A stretch of 64,000 bases of DNA from JBCBSK01 sp965250105 (GCA_965250105.1 OZ252290.1:2108001-2172000), one strand, 5' to 3'; shown: positions 52,872-61,121, counted from the first letter of the stretch. Made by a program: numbers and translations. The notes: generated by a model not told the origin, from the sequence alone.

Positions 52872-53726
52872 TCAGGCGAAGAAGCCCGGATCGAGCAGGC
52901 CCGGCCCGTCATCGGACCAGGGGCCGGTCATCAGGATGTGATCGTCGTCGCGCCACAGGAGGTCGAGCGGGCCGCCGGGCAGGGTGATGGTCACCGCGCG
53001 GCCGGTGCGCCGGGTGCGCGCCGCCGAGACCGCCGCCGCGCAGGCCGCCGTGCCGCAGGCCCGGGTCAGCCCGACGCCGCGCTCCCAGACCTTGAGCGTC
53101 AGGGCGTTGTCGCCGTCGATCCTGGCGAGCGAGATATTGGCGCGCTCGGGAAAGATCGGATGGTGCTCCAGGAGCGGGCCCGCCTTGGCGAGATCGACCA
53201 CGTCGAGATCGTCGACCCAGAAGATCGCATGCGGATTGCCGACATTGACGACCGACGGCGAATGGATGAGTGGCGCGCCGGGCGGGCCCATTTCGAGTTC
53301 GATGGCGCGCGTGTCGCGGAATTCCTCGGCGAGTGGAATGTCGCGCCAGTTGAAGCGCGGCACGCCCATGTCGACGGTGACCGTGCCGTCGCCATTGACA
53401 TGCGATGGCAGCAGGCCGGCATTGGTCTCGACCGTGACATCGGCGCGGCCGGTCTCGCCGGCGACGATGGCCGCCACGCAGCGGGTGGCATTGCCGCAGG
53501 CCGCCACCTCCGCCCCGTCCCAGTTGCGGATGCGCATGAAGACGTCGGCGCCTCCGGGCGATCGTTCCATCACGATCAGTTGGTCGCAGCCGATGCCCGC
53601 GTCCCGGTCGGCGATGCGCCGGGCGATCCGATCGTTCATCGGAACGGCCGCGGCCCGCGCATCGAGCACGACGAAGTCGTTGCCGAGGCCGTTCATCTTG
53701 CGAAATGGGGTTGGCGGTGGGGTCAT
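52872..53726 (-). CDS. dapF: diaminopimelate epimerase
   Basis: 284 residues from ATG 53726. FRKMNGLGNDFVVLDAR is the canonical start of the family. The two catalytic cysteines are in AACGNATRC and RACGTAACAA, as required for two-base epimerisation. It converts LL- to meso-diaminopimelate for peptidoglycan and lysine. Downstream, the gene converges on the exported-protein gene. Confidence 0.96.
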   Translation of the reverse strand: MTPPPTPFRKMNGLGNDFVVLDARAAAVPMNDRIARRIADRDAGIGCDQLIVMERSPGGADVFMRIRNWDGAEVAACGNATRCVAAIVAGETGRADVTVETNAGLLPSHVNGDGTVTVDMGVPRFNWRDIPLAEEFRDTRAIELEMGPPGAPLIHSPSVVNVGNPHAIFWVDDLDVVDLAKAGPLLEHHPIFPERANISLARIDGDNALTLKVWERGVGLTRACGTAACAAAVSAARTRRTGRAVTITLPGGPLDLLWRDDDHILMTGPWSDDGPGLLDPGFFA

Positions 53727-53832
53727 GGGCCTTGGATCGACTGTTGGAAGCATCGCAAGCGAGATGATGGCTCGTGCGGATCGTCCGCTACATACTAGGA
53801 ATTGCATTTGCAGAGAAACAGAGCACGGAAAA

Positions 53833-54744
53833 ATGTTTGGGATCGCGCGTGCCGGCGGTTTGGTCGCGACATCTCTCGTCGTGGCGGCGGTGTTTCTGAA
53901 GCTGACATTGCCGTCTCTCGGCGAAGGGTTCGAAGAAGACGTCTGGGAAAAGTCGCGAGATCTCCGACAGACAGTCCGGAGGTCGGGCGATGACGTTCTC
54001 AAGCGCCACGATCTTTACAAGCGGCGCCTGGAGGCGCATCCGCCGCGGTCGGCCGAGATGATGTTGGATGATGGGCGGTTCAAGCTCTATCGCGCGGCCA
54101 TCCAGACCGGGAATTGCGCTGCCGCGGAACGCGTCTATGTCGATGCCTAAATTCTATCGACACCTGAGGTTCATGGGATACGCGATCATGAGGATGTGCT
54201 GCGGCATTTTCGACGCTTGACGCTATCAGAACACGCGCCGGAACTCCATGCGTGTTGGGCGTTCGCAAATGCCCTTCTCGCCCAAAAGCTCATCGAGAAC
54301 GACGGCCTGCCGGCGCGTCCCTATATCTCCCAAGCGGTGTTCGGCGACGATTTCGGCGGCGGCATCTACAGTTATCGGAACAACCACCTGTCGGATCTCC
54401 TGACGGCAACCTCGCTCGGGCAATATGCGCCTGGATTTGCGCTGTTCGTGAAGCTCGACATGGAAGGCAGGCTTGTCGACATCGCCGACGATATCGCTCT
54501 CATGCTGCTGCGGCAGGCCGCTTCCGCGTGGACCGAGCGGGATGACCGTATGTCGCCCATCGCGCGCTCGGATCTCGACCAACTCATCGTCGACTACGAA
54601 GCGCGCTTGGACGAGGATCAGTTGGGGCGTGTTGAGGAATTTTGGGAGACGCGTGAGCCATTGCAACGTCTCTATTTGGGCGACGAGCAATATTTCATTT
54701 GGCTGGAAGAAGAAGCGGAAAGAGAACGTGAGGGTGATGAATAG
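53833..54744 (+). pseudogene. membrane-anchored hypothetical gene interrupted by an in-frame TAA
   Basis: A reading frame starts at ATG 53833 (hydrophobic N-terminus LVATSLVVAAVFLKLTL) and meets TAA at 54148-54150 after 105 codons. In the same frame it continues without further stops to 54744, through ILSTPEVHGIRDHEDVLRHFRRL. Together this would be one protein of about 303 residues. A single base change at the stop (for example to a Tyr codon) restores it. A GTG at 54196 could start a separate 182-residue protein. No family is recognised; the acidic, helical C-terminal half ends EEEAEREREGDE. The region is visibly less GC-rich than its neighbours. Confidence 0.6.
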
Positions 54745-54806
54745 CCGTTGACGAGGTGATTTTCAGCTCATTGCGCAGATCGCGGCTCGCCGGAACGAAG
54801 CATTAT

Positions 54807-55193
54807 TCACCATGGTGTGCAGTTATTTTCCCGCATGTTTCTTTCTCGTCGCACGCATCTTTCCAAAAGCTCATAATGCTTTGTTTCTAGCCTAACCAGA
54901 AGCGACAGTGTCGCGCGCAACCGGTCTTGGGCGGTCGCAAGCCGCCGCTCTTGATTGGAAATGAGCATCGAAAAACTAGGCGCTCTCCGCCGCGCTGTGA
55001 CCGTGGCGGCTGGCTCGGCGCTGCGGAGTTGCACCAATCTGTTCCTGGCTCTGTCGACCGCGTCTTCCAAATCAGGCTTCACTCGGTTGCGCAGCTCGTG
55101 AATGTCGTCCCTGACTCGAGTGAGCTGATCATTGGCACGAGTCAGGTTGCCTCGGATAGCACTGCACAAGGTCCCGTAATCTCTGCTTGCCAT
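54807..55193 (-). CDS. hypothetical coiled-coil protein
   Basis: 128 residues from ATG 55193. It is almost entirely helical and charged: LTRANDQLTRVRDDIHELRNRVKPDLEDAVDRARNRLVQLRS near the start and ERRLATAQDRLRATLSLLVRLETKHYELLERCVRRE near the end, two heptad-type segments joined by a basic linker. No family or motif is recognised, and the upstream Shine-Dalgarno is weak. It lies in the lower-GC islet next to the interrupted gene. Both may be recently acquired. It could be a chance frame, but the length and composition favour a real gene. Confidence 0.45.
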   Translation of the reverse strand: MASRDYGTLCSAIRGNLTRANDQLTRVRDDIHELRNRVKPDLEDAVDRARNRLVQLRSAEPAATVTARRRAPSFSMLISNQERRLATAQDRLRATLSLLVRLETKHYELLERCVRRERNMRENNCTPW

Positions 55194-55298
55194 CTCGATC
55201 TCTTGCGATCATAGGAATATTTTCCTAGATTCACATGGATTCCGACGGTGGGGATAGATCACGACACCGCGCTCGCGACAGAGCATCGGCCTGCGTTC

Positions 55299-55327
55299 TT
55301 GACGGTTTACGCCCCGGGCTCTATAGC
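55299..55327 (+). promoter_or_regulatory. sigma-70-type promoter upstream of a predicted small RNA
   Basis: TTGACG (55299-55304), a 17-base spacer and TATAGC (55322-55327) form a good housekeeping promoter. The expected start falls at about 55334, inside the perfect palindrome GACTTAAGTC (55333-55342), which could be an operator at the start site. Confidence 0.6.
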
Positions 55328-55333
55328 CTCGCG

Positions 55334-55427
55334 ACTTAAGTCACGATCGCGCAGCCGATCCGGCCGACCGGGACATGAGCCCGCGAGGTCACCACCCGCC
55401 AGCGAAGGTTCGCCCGCGGGTGTTTTT
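55334..55427 (+). ncRNA. candidate small RNA (or ffh leader) bounded by promoter and terminator
   Basis: Between the promoter at 55299-55327 and the terminator at 55393-55427 lies a roughly 94-base transcript unit with no plausible reading frame. It is GC-rich and could fold beyond the terminator hairpin. It does not show the GGAAGG-type SRP RNA loop, so it is not 4.5S RNA. Because ffh starts 147 bases after the terminator, it might also work as an attenuating leader of ffh. Confidence 0.5.
55393..55427 (+). terminator. intrinsic terminator of the small RNA
   Basis: CACCCGC (55393-55399) pairs with GCGGGTG (55416-55422), with an inner CGAA/TTCG pairing, followed by TTTTT. Strong rho-independent form. 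Confidence 0.8.
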
Positions 55428-55574
55428 CGCGTTGTGCGGTCGTCAAGCGATCGCAGGAGAAGTGGTTTCCGGTTCTCCGTTCGTGATCGCGCAACTGGTG
55501 AAGACCCCGGCTTGAGGTCGGAGACGCTGGACACAATCTCCAGTCAACCCGCTTTCAAGCTCTAGGAAGACCGC

Positions 55575-57155
55575 ATGTTCGACACGCTGTCCGACCGCCT
55601 GTCCTCGATCTTCGACGGCCTGACCCGCAAGGGCGCGCTGTCGGAAAAGGACGTGTCCGAGGCGCTGCGCGAGGTGCGCCGGGCGCTGATCGAGGCCGAT
55701 GTCGCGCTCGAGGTCGTCAGGTCCTTCACCGACAGCGTGCGCGAGCGCGCCGTCGGCGCCGAGGTCGTCAAGTCGGTGACGCCCGGCCAGATGGTCGTCA
55801 AGATCGTCCATGACGCGCTGATCGACATGCTCGGCAGTGAGGCCGAGCCGGTTAGCCTGGCTGCCGCGCCGCCGGTCGCCATCATGATGGTCGGCCTGCA
55901 GGGCTCGGGCAAGACGACGACCACCGCCAAGCTCGCCAAGCGGCTGACCGAAAAGCAGAAGAAAAAAGTCCTGATGGCCTCGCTCGACACGCGCCGGCCG
56001 GCCGCCCAGGAACAGTTGCGCGTGCTCGGCGAGCAGACCGGCGTCGCCACCCTGCCGATCGTCGAGGGCCAGACGCCGGTGCAGATCGCGCGCCGCGCCA
56101 TGGAAGCCGGCCGGCTCGGTGGCCATGACGTGGTGCTGCTCGACACCGCCGGCCGGATCCATATCGACGAAGCCCTGATGGCGGAGATGGCGGAGATCAA
56201 GAAGACCGCCAGCCCGCATGAGACGCTTCTGGTCGCCGACAGCCTGACCGGTCAGGACGCGGTTAATCTGGCGCGCTCCTTCGACGAGCGCGTCGGGCTG
56301 ACCGGTATCGTGCTGACGCGGCTTGATGGCGACGGTCGCGGCGGCGCGGCCTTGTCGATGCGCGCCGTCACGGGCAAGCCGATCAAGCTTGCCGGCACCG
56401 GCGAGAAGATGGACGCGCTCGAGGATTTCAATCCCGAACGCGTCGCCGGCCGCATCCTCGGCAAGGGCGATATCGTCTCGCTCGTCGAAAAGGCCGCTGA
56501 GACCATCGAGGCCGAAAAGGCCGAAGCGATCGCGCGCAAGATGCGCAAGGGGCAGTTCGACCTCGACGATCTCTCCGAACAATTGTCGCAGATGCAGAAG
56601 ATCGGCGGCATGTCCGGCGTTCTCGGCATGATGCCCGGCATCGGCAAGATGAAGAAACAGATCGAAGCTTCGGGCATGGATGACGGCGTGTTCCGGCGCC
56701 AGTCGGCGATCATCTCCTCAATGACACGCCAGGAGCGCAAGAACCCGAAGCTTCTCAATGCCAGCCGCAAGAAGCGGGTGGCGCGCGGCTCGGGCACCGA
56801 AGTGTCGGAAATCAACAAGCTGTTGAAGATGCACCGCCAGATGGCCGACATGATGAAGGCGATGGGCGGCAAGGGAAAGCGCGGGGGTCTAGGCGCGCTG
56901 TTCGGCATGGGCGGTGGCATGCCTGGCGGCGGGATGCCGCCGGGGGGCATGCCCGATCCGGCGAGCCTCAATCCGAAACAGCTCAAGGAACTCGAGAAGC
57001 TCGCCAAGTCCGGCGGCTTGCCGGGGGCGCCGGGCGGCCTGCCGCCGAGCGCGCTGCCGCCCGGCCTCGGTGGACCGGGTGGCCTGGGCGGCGGGCTGCC
57101 CGGCCTCGGCGGGCCGAAGCTTCCGGGCTTGCCCGGCGGAGGCAAGAAGAAATGA
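55575..57155 (+). CDS. ffh: signal recognition particle protein Ffh
   Basis: 526 residues. The N-domain helix FDTLSDRLSSIFDGL is followed by the GTPase: GLQGSGKTTTTAKLA (G1), DTRRPAAQEQL, DTAGRIHIDEALM (G3) and TRLDGDGRGG (G4). The methionine-rich M domain follows (KIGGMSGVLGMMPGIGKMKK and the helix-turn-helix RRQSAIISSMTRQERKNP). The last 90 residues are an unusually long Gly/Met/Pro-rich tail (GMGGGMPGGGMPPGGMP and onwards). It binds 4.5S RNA and signal sequences for cotranslational targeting. The next gene overlaps by four bases. Confidence 0.96.
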   Translation: MFDTLSDRLSSIFDGLTRKGALSEKDVSEALREVRRALIEADVALEVVRSFTDSVRERAVGAEVVKSVTPGQMVVKIVHDALIDMLGSEAEPVSLAAAPPVAIMMVGLQGSGKTTTTAKLAKRLTEKQKKKVLMASLDTRRPAAQEQLRVLGEQTGVATLPIVEGQTPVQIARRAMEAGRLGGHDVVLLDTAGRIHIDEALMAEMAEIKKTASPHETLLVADSLTGQDAVNLARSFDERVGLTGIVLTRLDGDGRGGAALSMRAVTGKPIKLAGTGEKMDALEDFNPERVAGRILGKGDIVSLVEKAAETIEAEKAEAIARKMRKGQFDLDDLSEQLSQMQKIGGMSGVLGMMPGIGKMKKQIEASGMDDGVFRRQSAIISSMTRQERKNPKLLNASRKKRVARGSGTEVSEINKLLKMHRQMADMMKAMGGKGKRGGLGALFGMGGGMPGGGMPPGGMPDPASLNPKQLKELEKLAKSGGLPGAPGGLPPSALPPGLGGPGGLGGGLPGLGGPKLPGLPGGGKKK

Positions 57156-57667
57156 CCGCCCTGCCGACCGTCCCGACGCTCGAAACCGAGCGGCTGATCC
57201 TGCGCGGCGTCGTCGAAGCGGATTTTCCGGCCTATGCCGACTTCTTCGCCGACGAGCACTCGACCTTCTATGGCGGGCCGGTGGAACGCTGGGAAGCCTG
57301 GCGCAAATTCGCGACCTTTTCCGGTCACTGGGTCTTGCGCGGCTATGGCCCGTTCGCGCTCGAGGACAAGGCGACGGGTGCCTTCATCGGCGTCGCCGGC
57401 CCGTGGTTCCCCGAGGGCTGGCCGGAGCCCGAGATCACCTGGGCGCTGATGCTCGGCCAGACCGGCAAGGGCTATGCGACCGAAGCGGCCCGCCGGGCGC
57501 TCGCCTTCGCCCGCGACACGCTTGGCTGGACGACGGCCATCAGCCTGATCGATGCCCAGAACGGCCCCTCGATCGCCTTGGCCAAGCGGCTCGGCGCGGC
57601 TTATGAGCGCGACGTCGTGTTCTCCTTCGCCACGCTCGGCGTCTATCGCCACCAGCCACTGGCCTGA
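57152..57667 (+). CDS. GNAT acetyltransferase, RimJ/RimL-like
   Basis: 171 residues, start overlapping the ffh stop. It begins PTLETERLILRGVVEADFPAYADFF, as RimJ/RimL-type enzymes do, and has motif A as WALMLGQTGKGYATEAARRALAFARDTLGW, then LIDAQNGPSIALAKRLGAAYERD. It may acetylate a ribosomal or other protein N-terminus. The position between ffh and rpsP is found in other Rhizobiales. Confidence 0.9.
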   Translation: MTALPTVPTLETERLILRGVVEADFPAYADFFADEHSTFYGGPVERWEAWRKFATFSGHWVLRGYGPFALEDKATGAFIGVAGPWFPEGWPEPEITWALMLGQTGKGYATEAARRALAFARDTLGWTTAISLIDAQNGPSIALAKRLGAAYERDVVFSFATLGVYRHQPLA

Positions 57668-57716
57668 CATCTACCCCGAAACATTCCGATCAACAGAAAC
57701 CGAAGGATCTCGTTCA

Positions 57717-58193
57717 ATGGCTTTGAAAATGCGTCTCGCGCGCGGCGGCTCGAAGAAGCGGCCGTTCTATTCCATCGTGGTCGCCGATTCCCGCAGCCCG
57801 CGCGACGGCCGCTTCATCGAGAAGATCGGCACCTATAATCCGCTCCTGCCCAAGGATCACGAGCAGCGCGTGGTGCTGAACACCGAAAAGGCCGCCGAAT
57901 GGCTTGGCAAGGGCGTGCAGCCGACCGACCGCGTGCTGCGTTTCCTCGATGCCGCGGGCCTGGCCAAGCGCCCTGAGCGCAACAATCCGCAAAAGGCCGA
58001 GCCGGGCAAGAAGGCCCAGGAACGCGCCGCCGAGAAGGCGCAGGCCGAGGCGGATGCCGCTGAAGCCGCCGCTGCCGAAGCGGAAGCCGCCGAGGCGAGC
58101 GTAGAAGAGACCCCGGCCGAGGAAGCCCCCGCCGAGGACGCGGCGGCCGAGGCCACCGAAGACGCCGCGACCGACGAGAACAAGGACGGCTGA
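57717..58193 (+). CDS. rpsP: 30S ribosomal protein S16 with acidic C-terminal tail
   Basis: 158 residues from ATG 57717 (AAGGA upstream). The first 85 residues are standard S16 (MRLARGGSKKRPFYSIVVADSRSPRDGRFIEKIGTYNPL). From about 95 onward there is an Ala/Glu-rich, charged extension of about 60 residues not found in the 80-90-residue bacterial S16. Extensions of this sort are known in alphaproteobacteria. It is part of the rpsP-rimM-trmD-rplS operon. Confidence 0.96.
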   Translation: MALKMRLARGGSKKRPFYSIVVADSRSPRDGRFIEKIGTYNPLLPKDHEQRVVLNTEKAAEWLGKGVQPTDRVLRFLDAAGLAKRPERNNPQKAEPGKKAQERAAEKAQAEADAAEAAAAEAEAAEASVEETPAEEAPAEDAAAEATEDAATDENKDG

Positions 58194-58238
58194 TCTTGCC
58201 GACGCGTTCCGATCGGCCGGCCTAGCGGCGGGCGCGAG

Positions 58239-58811
58239 ATGGCGGCGGACCGGCATATCGTGCTCGGCCGCATCGGCGCGCCGCATGGCGTGCGCGGCGA
58301 AGTGCGCGTCAAGAGCTTCACCGCCGATCCGATGGATCTCGGCGCCTATGGCCCGCTGACCACCGATGGCGGGCGCGTTCTGACGATCGCCACCATCCGC
58401 CCGGCCAAGTCGATGATGATCGTGCGGTTCAAGGAAGTCGCCGACCGGACCGATGCCGAGACACTGACCAATCAGCGTCTCGCGATCGCCCGCGACCGGC
58501 TGCCGCCGCCCGAGGACGATGCCTTCTATGTCGAGGATTTGATCGGCCTGAAGGCCGAGCTTCCTTCGGGCGATCCAGCCGGCGAGGTGATCGCGGTGCA
58601 TGATTTCGGCGCCGGCGACATCCTGGAACTGCGCCGCCCCGAAGGCGACACGGTGTTTCTGCCCTTCACCCATGACGTGGTGCCGACCGTCGACATCGAC
58701 GGCGGGCGCGTCGTGGTCGTGCCGCCCGCCGAGGTGACGGCGGACGGGGGCGACGACGCCGATGATGAGGCCGCCGACCCGCGGGACAGCCAAACGGAGG
58801 GCCGGTCGTGA
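58239..58811 (+). CDS. rimM: ribosome maturation factor RimM
   Basis: 190 residues. The N-terminal RimM domain has VLGRIGAPHGVRGEVRVKSFTADP, and the C-terminal PRC barrel has FYVEDLIGLKAEL and VFLPFTHDVVPTVDIDGGRVVV. It binds S19 during 30S assembly. A short acidic tail follows the barrel. Its stop overlaps the trmD start. Confidence 0.95.
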   Translation: MAADRHIVLGRIGAPHGVRGEVRVKSFTADPMDLGAYGPLTTDGGRVLTIATIRPAKSMMIVRFKEVADRTDAETLTNQRLAIARDRLPPPEDDAFYVEDLIGLKAELPSGDPAGEVIAVHDFGAGDILELRRPEGDTVFLPFTHDVVPTVDIDGGRVVVVPPAEVTADGGDDADDEAADPRDSQTEGRS

Positions 58812-59539
58812 CCTTCCGCGCCTCCGTCCTGACGCTCTATCCGGACATGCTTCCCGGCCCGCTGGGCCAGGCGCTGGCCGGCCGGGCGCTGACCGAGGGC
58901 CTGTGGACGCTCGATGCGGTGCAGATCCGCGATTTCGCGACCGACAAGCACCGGTCGGTCGACGACACGCCGGCCGGCGGCGGGCCGGGCATGGTGATGC
59001 GGGCCGATAGTCTGGCGCGCGCGCTCGACCATGCGGCGGCGCCAGGAGACGATCGGCCGCGCATCATCCTGACCCCGCGCGGCAGGCCATTGACTCAAAT
59101 GCAGGTGCGCGACCTCGCGGCGGGCGCCGGGGTGGTTCTCGTCTGCGGCCGGTTCGAGGGCGTCGACCAGCGCATCGTGGCGGCGCGCGCGCTCGACGAA
59201 GTATCGGTCGGCGATATCGTCTATTCGGGCGGCGAGATCGCGGCGATCGCGCTGCTCGATGCCTGTATCCGGCTTCTGCCGGGCGTCATGGGCTCGGGTC
59301 AATCGGGGGCCGAGGAAAGCTTCGAGCGCCCGCTTCTGGAATATCCGCACTACACTCGGCCGGCATCTTTCGAGGGACACGACATTCCCGAGGTGCTGCG
59401 CTCGGGCGACCATGCCCGCATCGCCGCCTGGCGCCAGGCGGAGGCCGAGAAGGTGACGCGGGCGCGGCGCCCCGATCTCTGGGCGAAATTCCGCGCCGAA
59501 CGCCTGTCGGGTCTCGACAAACGGGGCAAAGTATCGTAA
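58808..59539 (+). CDS. trmD: tRNA (guanine(37)-N1)-methyltransferase TrmD
   Basis: 243 residues from a GTG overlapping the rimM stop. Family motifs are VLTLYPDMLPGPLGQALAGRAL, DDTPAGGGPGMVMR, VLVCGRFEGVDQRI (knot) and YSGGEIAAIALLDACIRLLPGVMG. It methylates G37 of tRNAs to prevent frameshifting. It is part of the rpsP operon. Confidence 0.96.
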   Translation: MTFRASVLTLYPDMLPGPLGQALAGRALTEGLWTLDAVQIRDFATDKHRSVDDTPAGGGPGMVMRADSLARALDHAAAPGDDRPRIILTPRGRPLTQMQVRDLAAGAGVVLVCGRFEGVDQRIVAARALDEVSVGDIVYSGGEIAAIALLDACIRLLPGVMGSGQSGAEESFERPLLEYPHYTRPASFEGHDIPEVLRSGDHARIAAWRQAEAEKVTRARRPDLWAKFRAERLSGLDKRGKVS

Positions 59540-59618
59540 CGGACCGCTTCTTCCGTCAGGATACGGTTTTTCGACCCGCGGGCGCCTTGCCGCGCCGAGC
59601 GGATGAAAGGTAAGTGCC

Positions 59619-60332
59619 ATGAACATCGTGCAACAGATCGAGGCCGAGCACGCGGCCGAACTCGCCGAAAAGCGCGACATTCCCGATTTCCGTGCCGGCG
59701 ATACGCTGCGCATCGGCGTGCGCGTCACCGAAGGCAGCCGCACCCGCGTACAGAATTTCGAGGGCGTCTGCATCGCGCGCTCGGGCGGCGGCATCAATGA
59801 GAGCTTCACCGTGCGCAAGATCTCCTATGGCGAGGGCGTGGAGCGCGTCTTCCCGGTCTATTCGCCACTCGTCGAGACGATCGACGTCGTCCGCCGCGGC
59901 AAGGTGCGCCGGGCCAAGCTCTATTATCTGCGCAATCTGCGCGGCAAGGCGGCGCGCATCAAGGAGCGCGTCGACCACACGCGCGGCAAGAAGGGCGATG
60001 CCAAGGCCGCCGCCGCGCCGGCCGGACCGCTGTTCACCAAGCCGAAGGGCGAGCCCGACGATCTGACCCGCATCAGCGGCGTCGGCGAGACCATCGTCGC
60101 CAAGCTCCATGATCTCGGCATCACCCAGTTCGAGCAGGTCGCGAATTTCTCCGACGACGACATCGCCAAGGTCGACGAGCGGCTGAACTTCAAGGGCCGT
60201 ATCGAGCGCGAGGACTGGATTGGCCAGGCGCGCGCGCTGATCGCCGAAGCGACCCAGGACGAGATCCCCACCGAGGACGACGCCGCTCCGGAAGCCGGCG
60301 ATGCGGCGGCCGAGGAAACCAAGTCGAACTGA
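59619..60332 (+). CDS. rplS: 50S ribosomal protein L19 fused to a helix-hairpin-helix domain
   Basis: 237 residues; the usual bacterial length is about 115-130. Residues 1-125 are normal L19 (PDFRAGDTLRIGVRVTEGSRTRVQNFEGVCIARSGGGINESFTVRKISYGEGVERVFPVYSP). A linker then leads to a domain (about 145-210) reading DLTRISGVGETIVAKLHDLGITQFEQVANFSDDDIAKVDERLNFKGRIEREDWIGQARALI. This resembles the helix-hairpin-helix modules appended to L21 and NuoE-type proteins in alphaproteobacteria. It ends in an acidic tail. The frame is continuous and followed by a terminator, so it is a real extension and not an assembly artefact. Confidence 0.93.
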   Translation: MNIVQQIEAEHAAELAEKRDIPDFRAGDTLRIGVRVTEGSRTRVQNFEGVCIARSGGGINESFTVRKISYGEGVERVFPVYSPLVETIDVVRRGKVRRAKLYYLRNLRGKAARIKERVDHTRGKKGDAKAAAAPAGPLFTKPKGEPDDLTRISGVGETIVAKLHDLGITQFEQVANFSDDDIAKVDERLNFKGRIEREDWIGQARALIAEATQDEIPTEDDAAPEAGDAAAEETKSN

Positions 60333-60398
60333 GCCTTTGATCGGCCTCGCCGGGCCGTTCGCGGCGCGGCAAGGCCGTCAACTCATCACCACGACCCA

Positions 60399-60425
60399 AG
60401 GCGGCGATCCCTCGCCGCCTTTTTC
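60399..60425 (+). terminator. intrinsic terminator of the rpsP-rplS operon
   Basis: AGGCGGCGA (60399-60407) pairs with TCGCCGCCT (60412-60420) around a four-base loop and is followed by a T tract to 60425. Confidence 0.85.
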
Positions 60426-60462
60426 TTGCGCGGTCTTTCAAGCGCGGTTTTCAAGGACAACA

Positions 60463-60521
60463 CGGTCACGTCAGACAGGCCCAGATAGGCCCTGCGCGCC
60501 ATGGCCTGTCTGGCGTGACCG
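60463..60521. repeat. large inverted repeat with 19-bp arms between rplS and the BLUF gene
   Basis: The left arm (60463-60481) and right arm (60503-60521) match over 19 pairs with one mismatch, around a 21-base loop. The gap 60333-60656 also holds the rplS terminator, and an AT-rich promoter-like segment (about 60550-60615) before the BLUF gene. The repeat has no T-run and resembles a REP-type element or the core of a small RNA. Confidence 0.6.
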
Positions 60522-60656
60522 CCCTCATACCGTCGCATCAATGCGGATATGCAACTCTAGATTTATTATTTCGATCCAAATACTACTTTTAGTTATGCGT
60601 TAATACGTAAGCCCCATGATCGTCATCTCATGAAACCGATCGCTGGGAAGGCAGAC

Positions 60657-61121
60657 ATGCCGCTTTACCGCATAAGCTATATCAGCCGGGCGCCGGAAAG
60701 CCGCGGCGTGATGCGCGACAAGTTCGTCGCCTCGATCCTGACGCAGGCCCGTGAGAACAATACCCGGCTCGGCATCACCGGCATGCTGGTTTATGTCGAC
60801 GACTATTTCCTGCAGACCTTCGAGGGCAGCCGCGGCATGGTGTCGGGCCTGTTGAGCCGGATCATGAATGACGATCGCCATCGGGATGTGCATGTGACCG
60901 AGGCCAAGCACATTCCGAGCCGGCTGTTCGGCCAGAAGATGACCTGTTTCAACATTCTGAGCGACGATATTCCGATGCTACTGCGCTACGCGGTGTCGAC
61001 CGGCTTCTGCCCCTATGAACTGTCGCCGCAGAGCCTCGAGGAACTGTTCACCGATCTGGCGTTGATCTCGAAGCGCGACGCGACCATCCAGGCGGCGAAG
61101 AAAAAGAAGCAAGCGGCCTGA
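60657..61121 (+). CDS. BLUF-domain blue-light sensor protein
   Basis: 154 residues from ATG 60657 (GGAAGG upstream). The BLUF domain has the flavin residues Tyr8 (YRISYIS), Asn34-Asn35 followed by GITG (39-42), and Gln53 in YFLQTFEG. RIMNDDRHRDV and SRLFGQKMTCF follow; the semiconserved Trp near the end of the domain is replaced. It should bind FAD and respond to blue light. Only a 50-residue helical tail with a Lys-rich end follows, so it is a short BLUF protein that must act through protein contacts. No cyclic-nucleotide or EAL domain is attached. Confidence 0.9.
   Translation: MPLYRISYISRAPESRGVMRDKFVASILTQARENNTRLGITGMLVYVDDYFLQTFEGSRGMVSGLLSRIMNDDRHRDVHVTEAKHIPSRLFGQKMTCFNILSDDIPMLLRYAVSTGFCPYELSPQSLEELFTDLALISKRDATIQAAKKKKQAA

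Noticed and set aside
55334..55427. Small RNA before ffh as the 4.5S SRP RNA
   Set aside because: The conserved apical loop with GGAAG and AGCA elements is missing; location next to ffh alone is not evidence.
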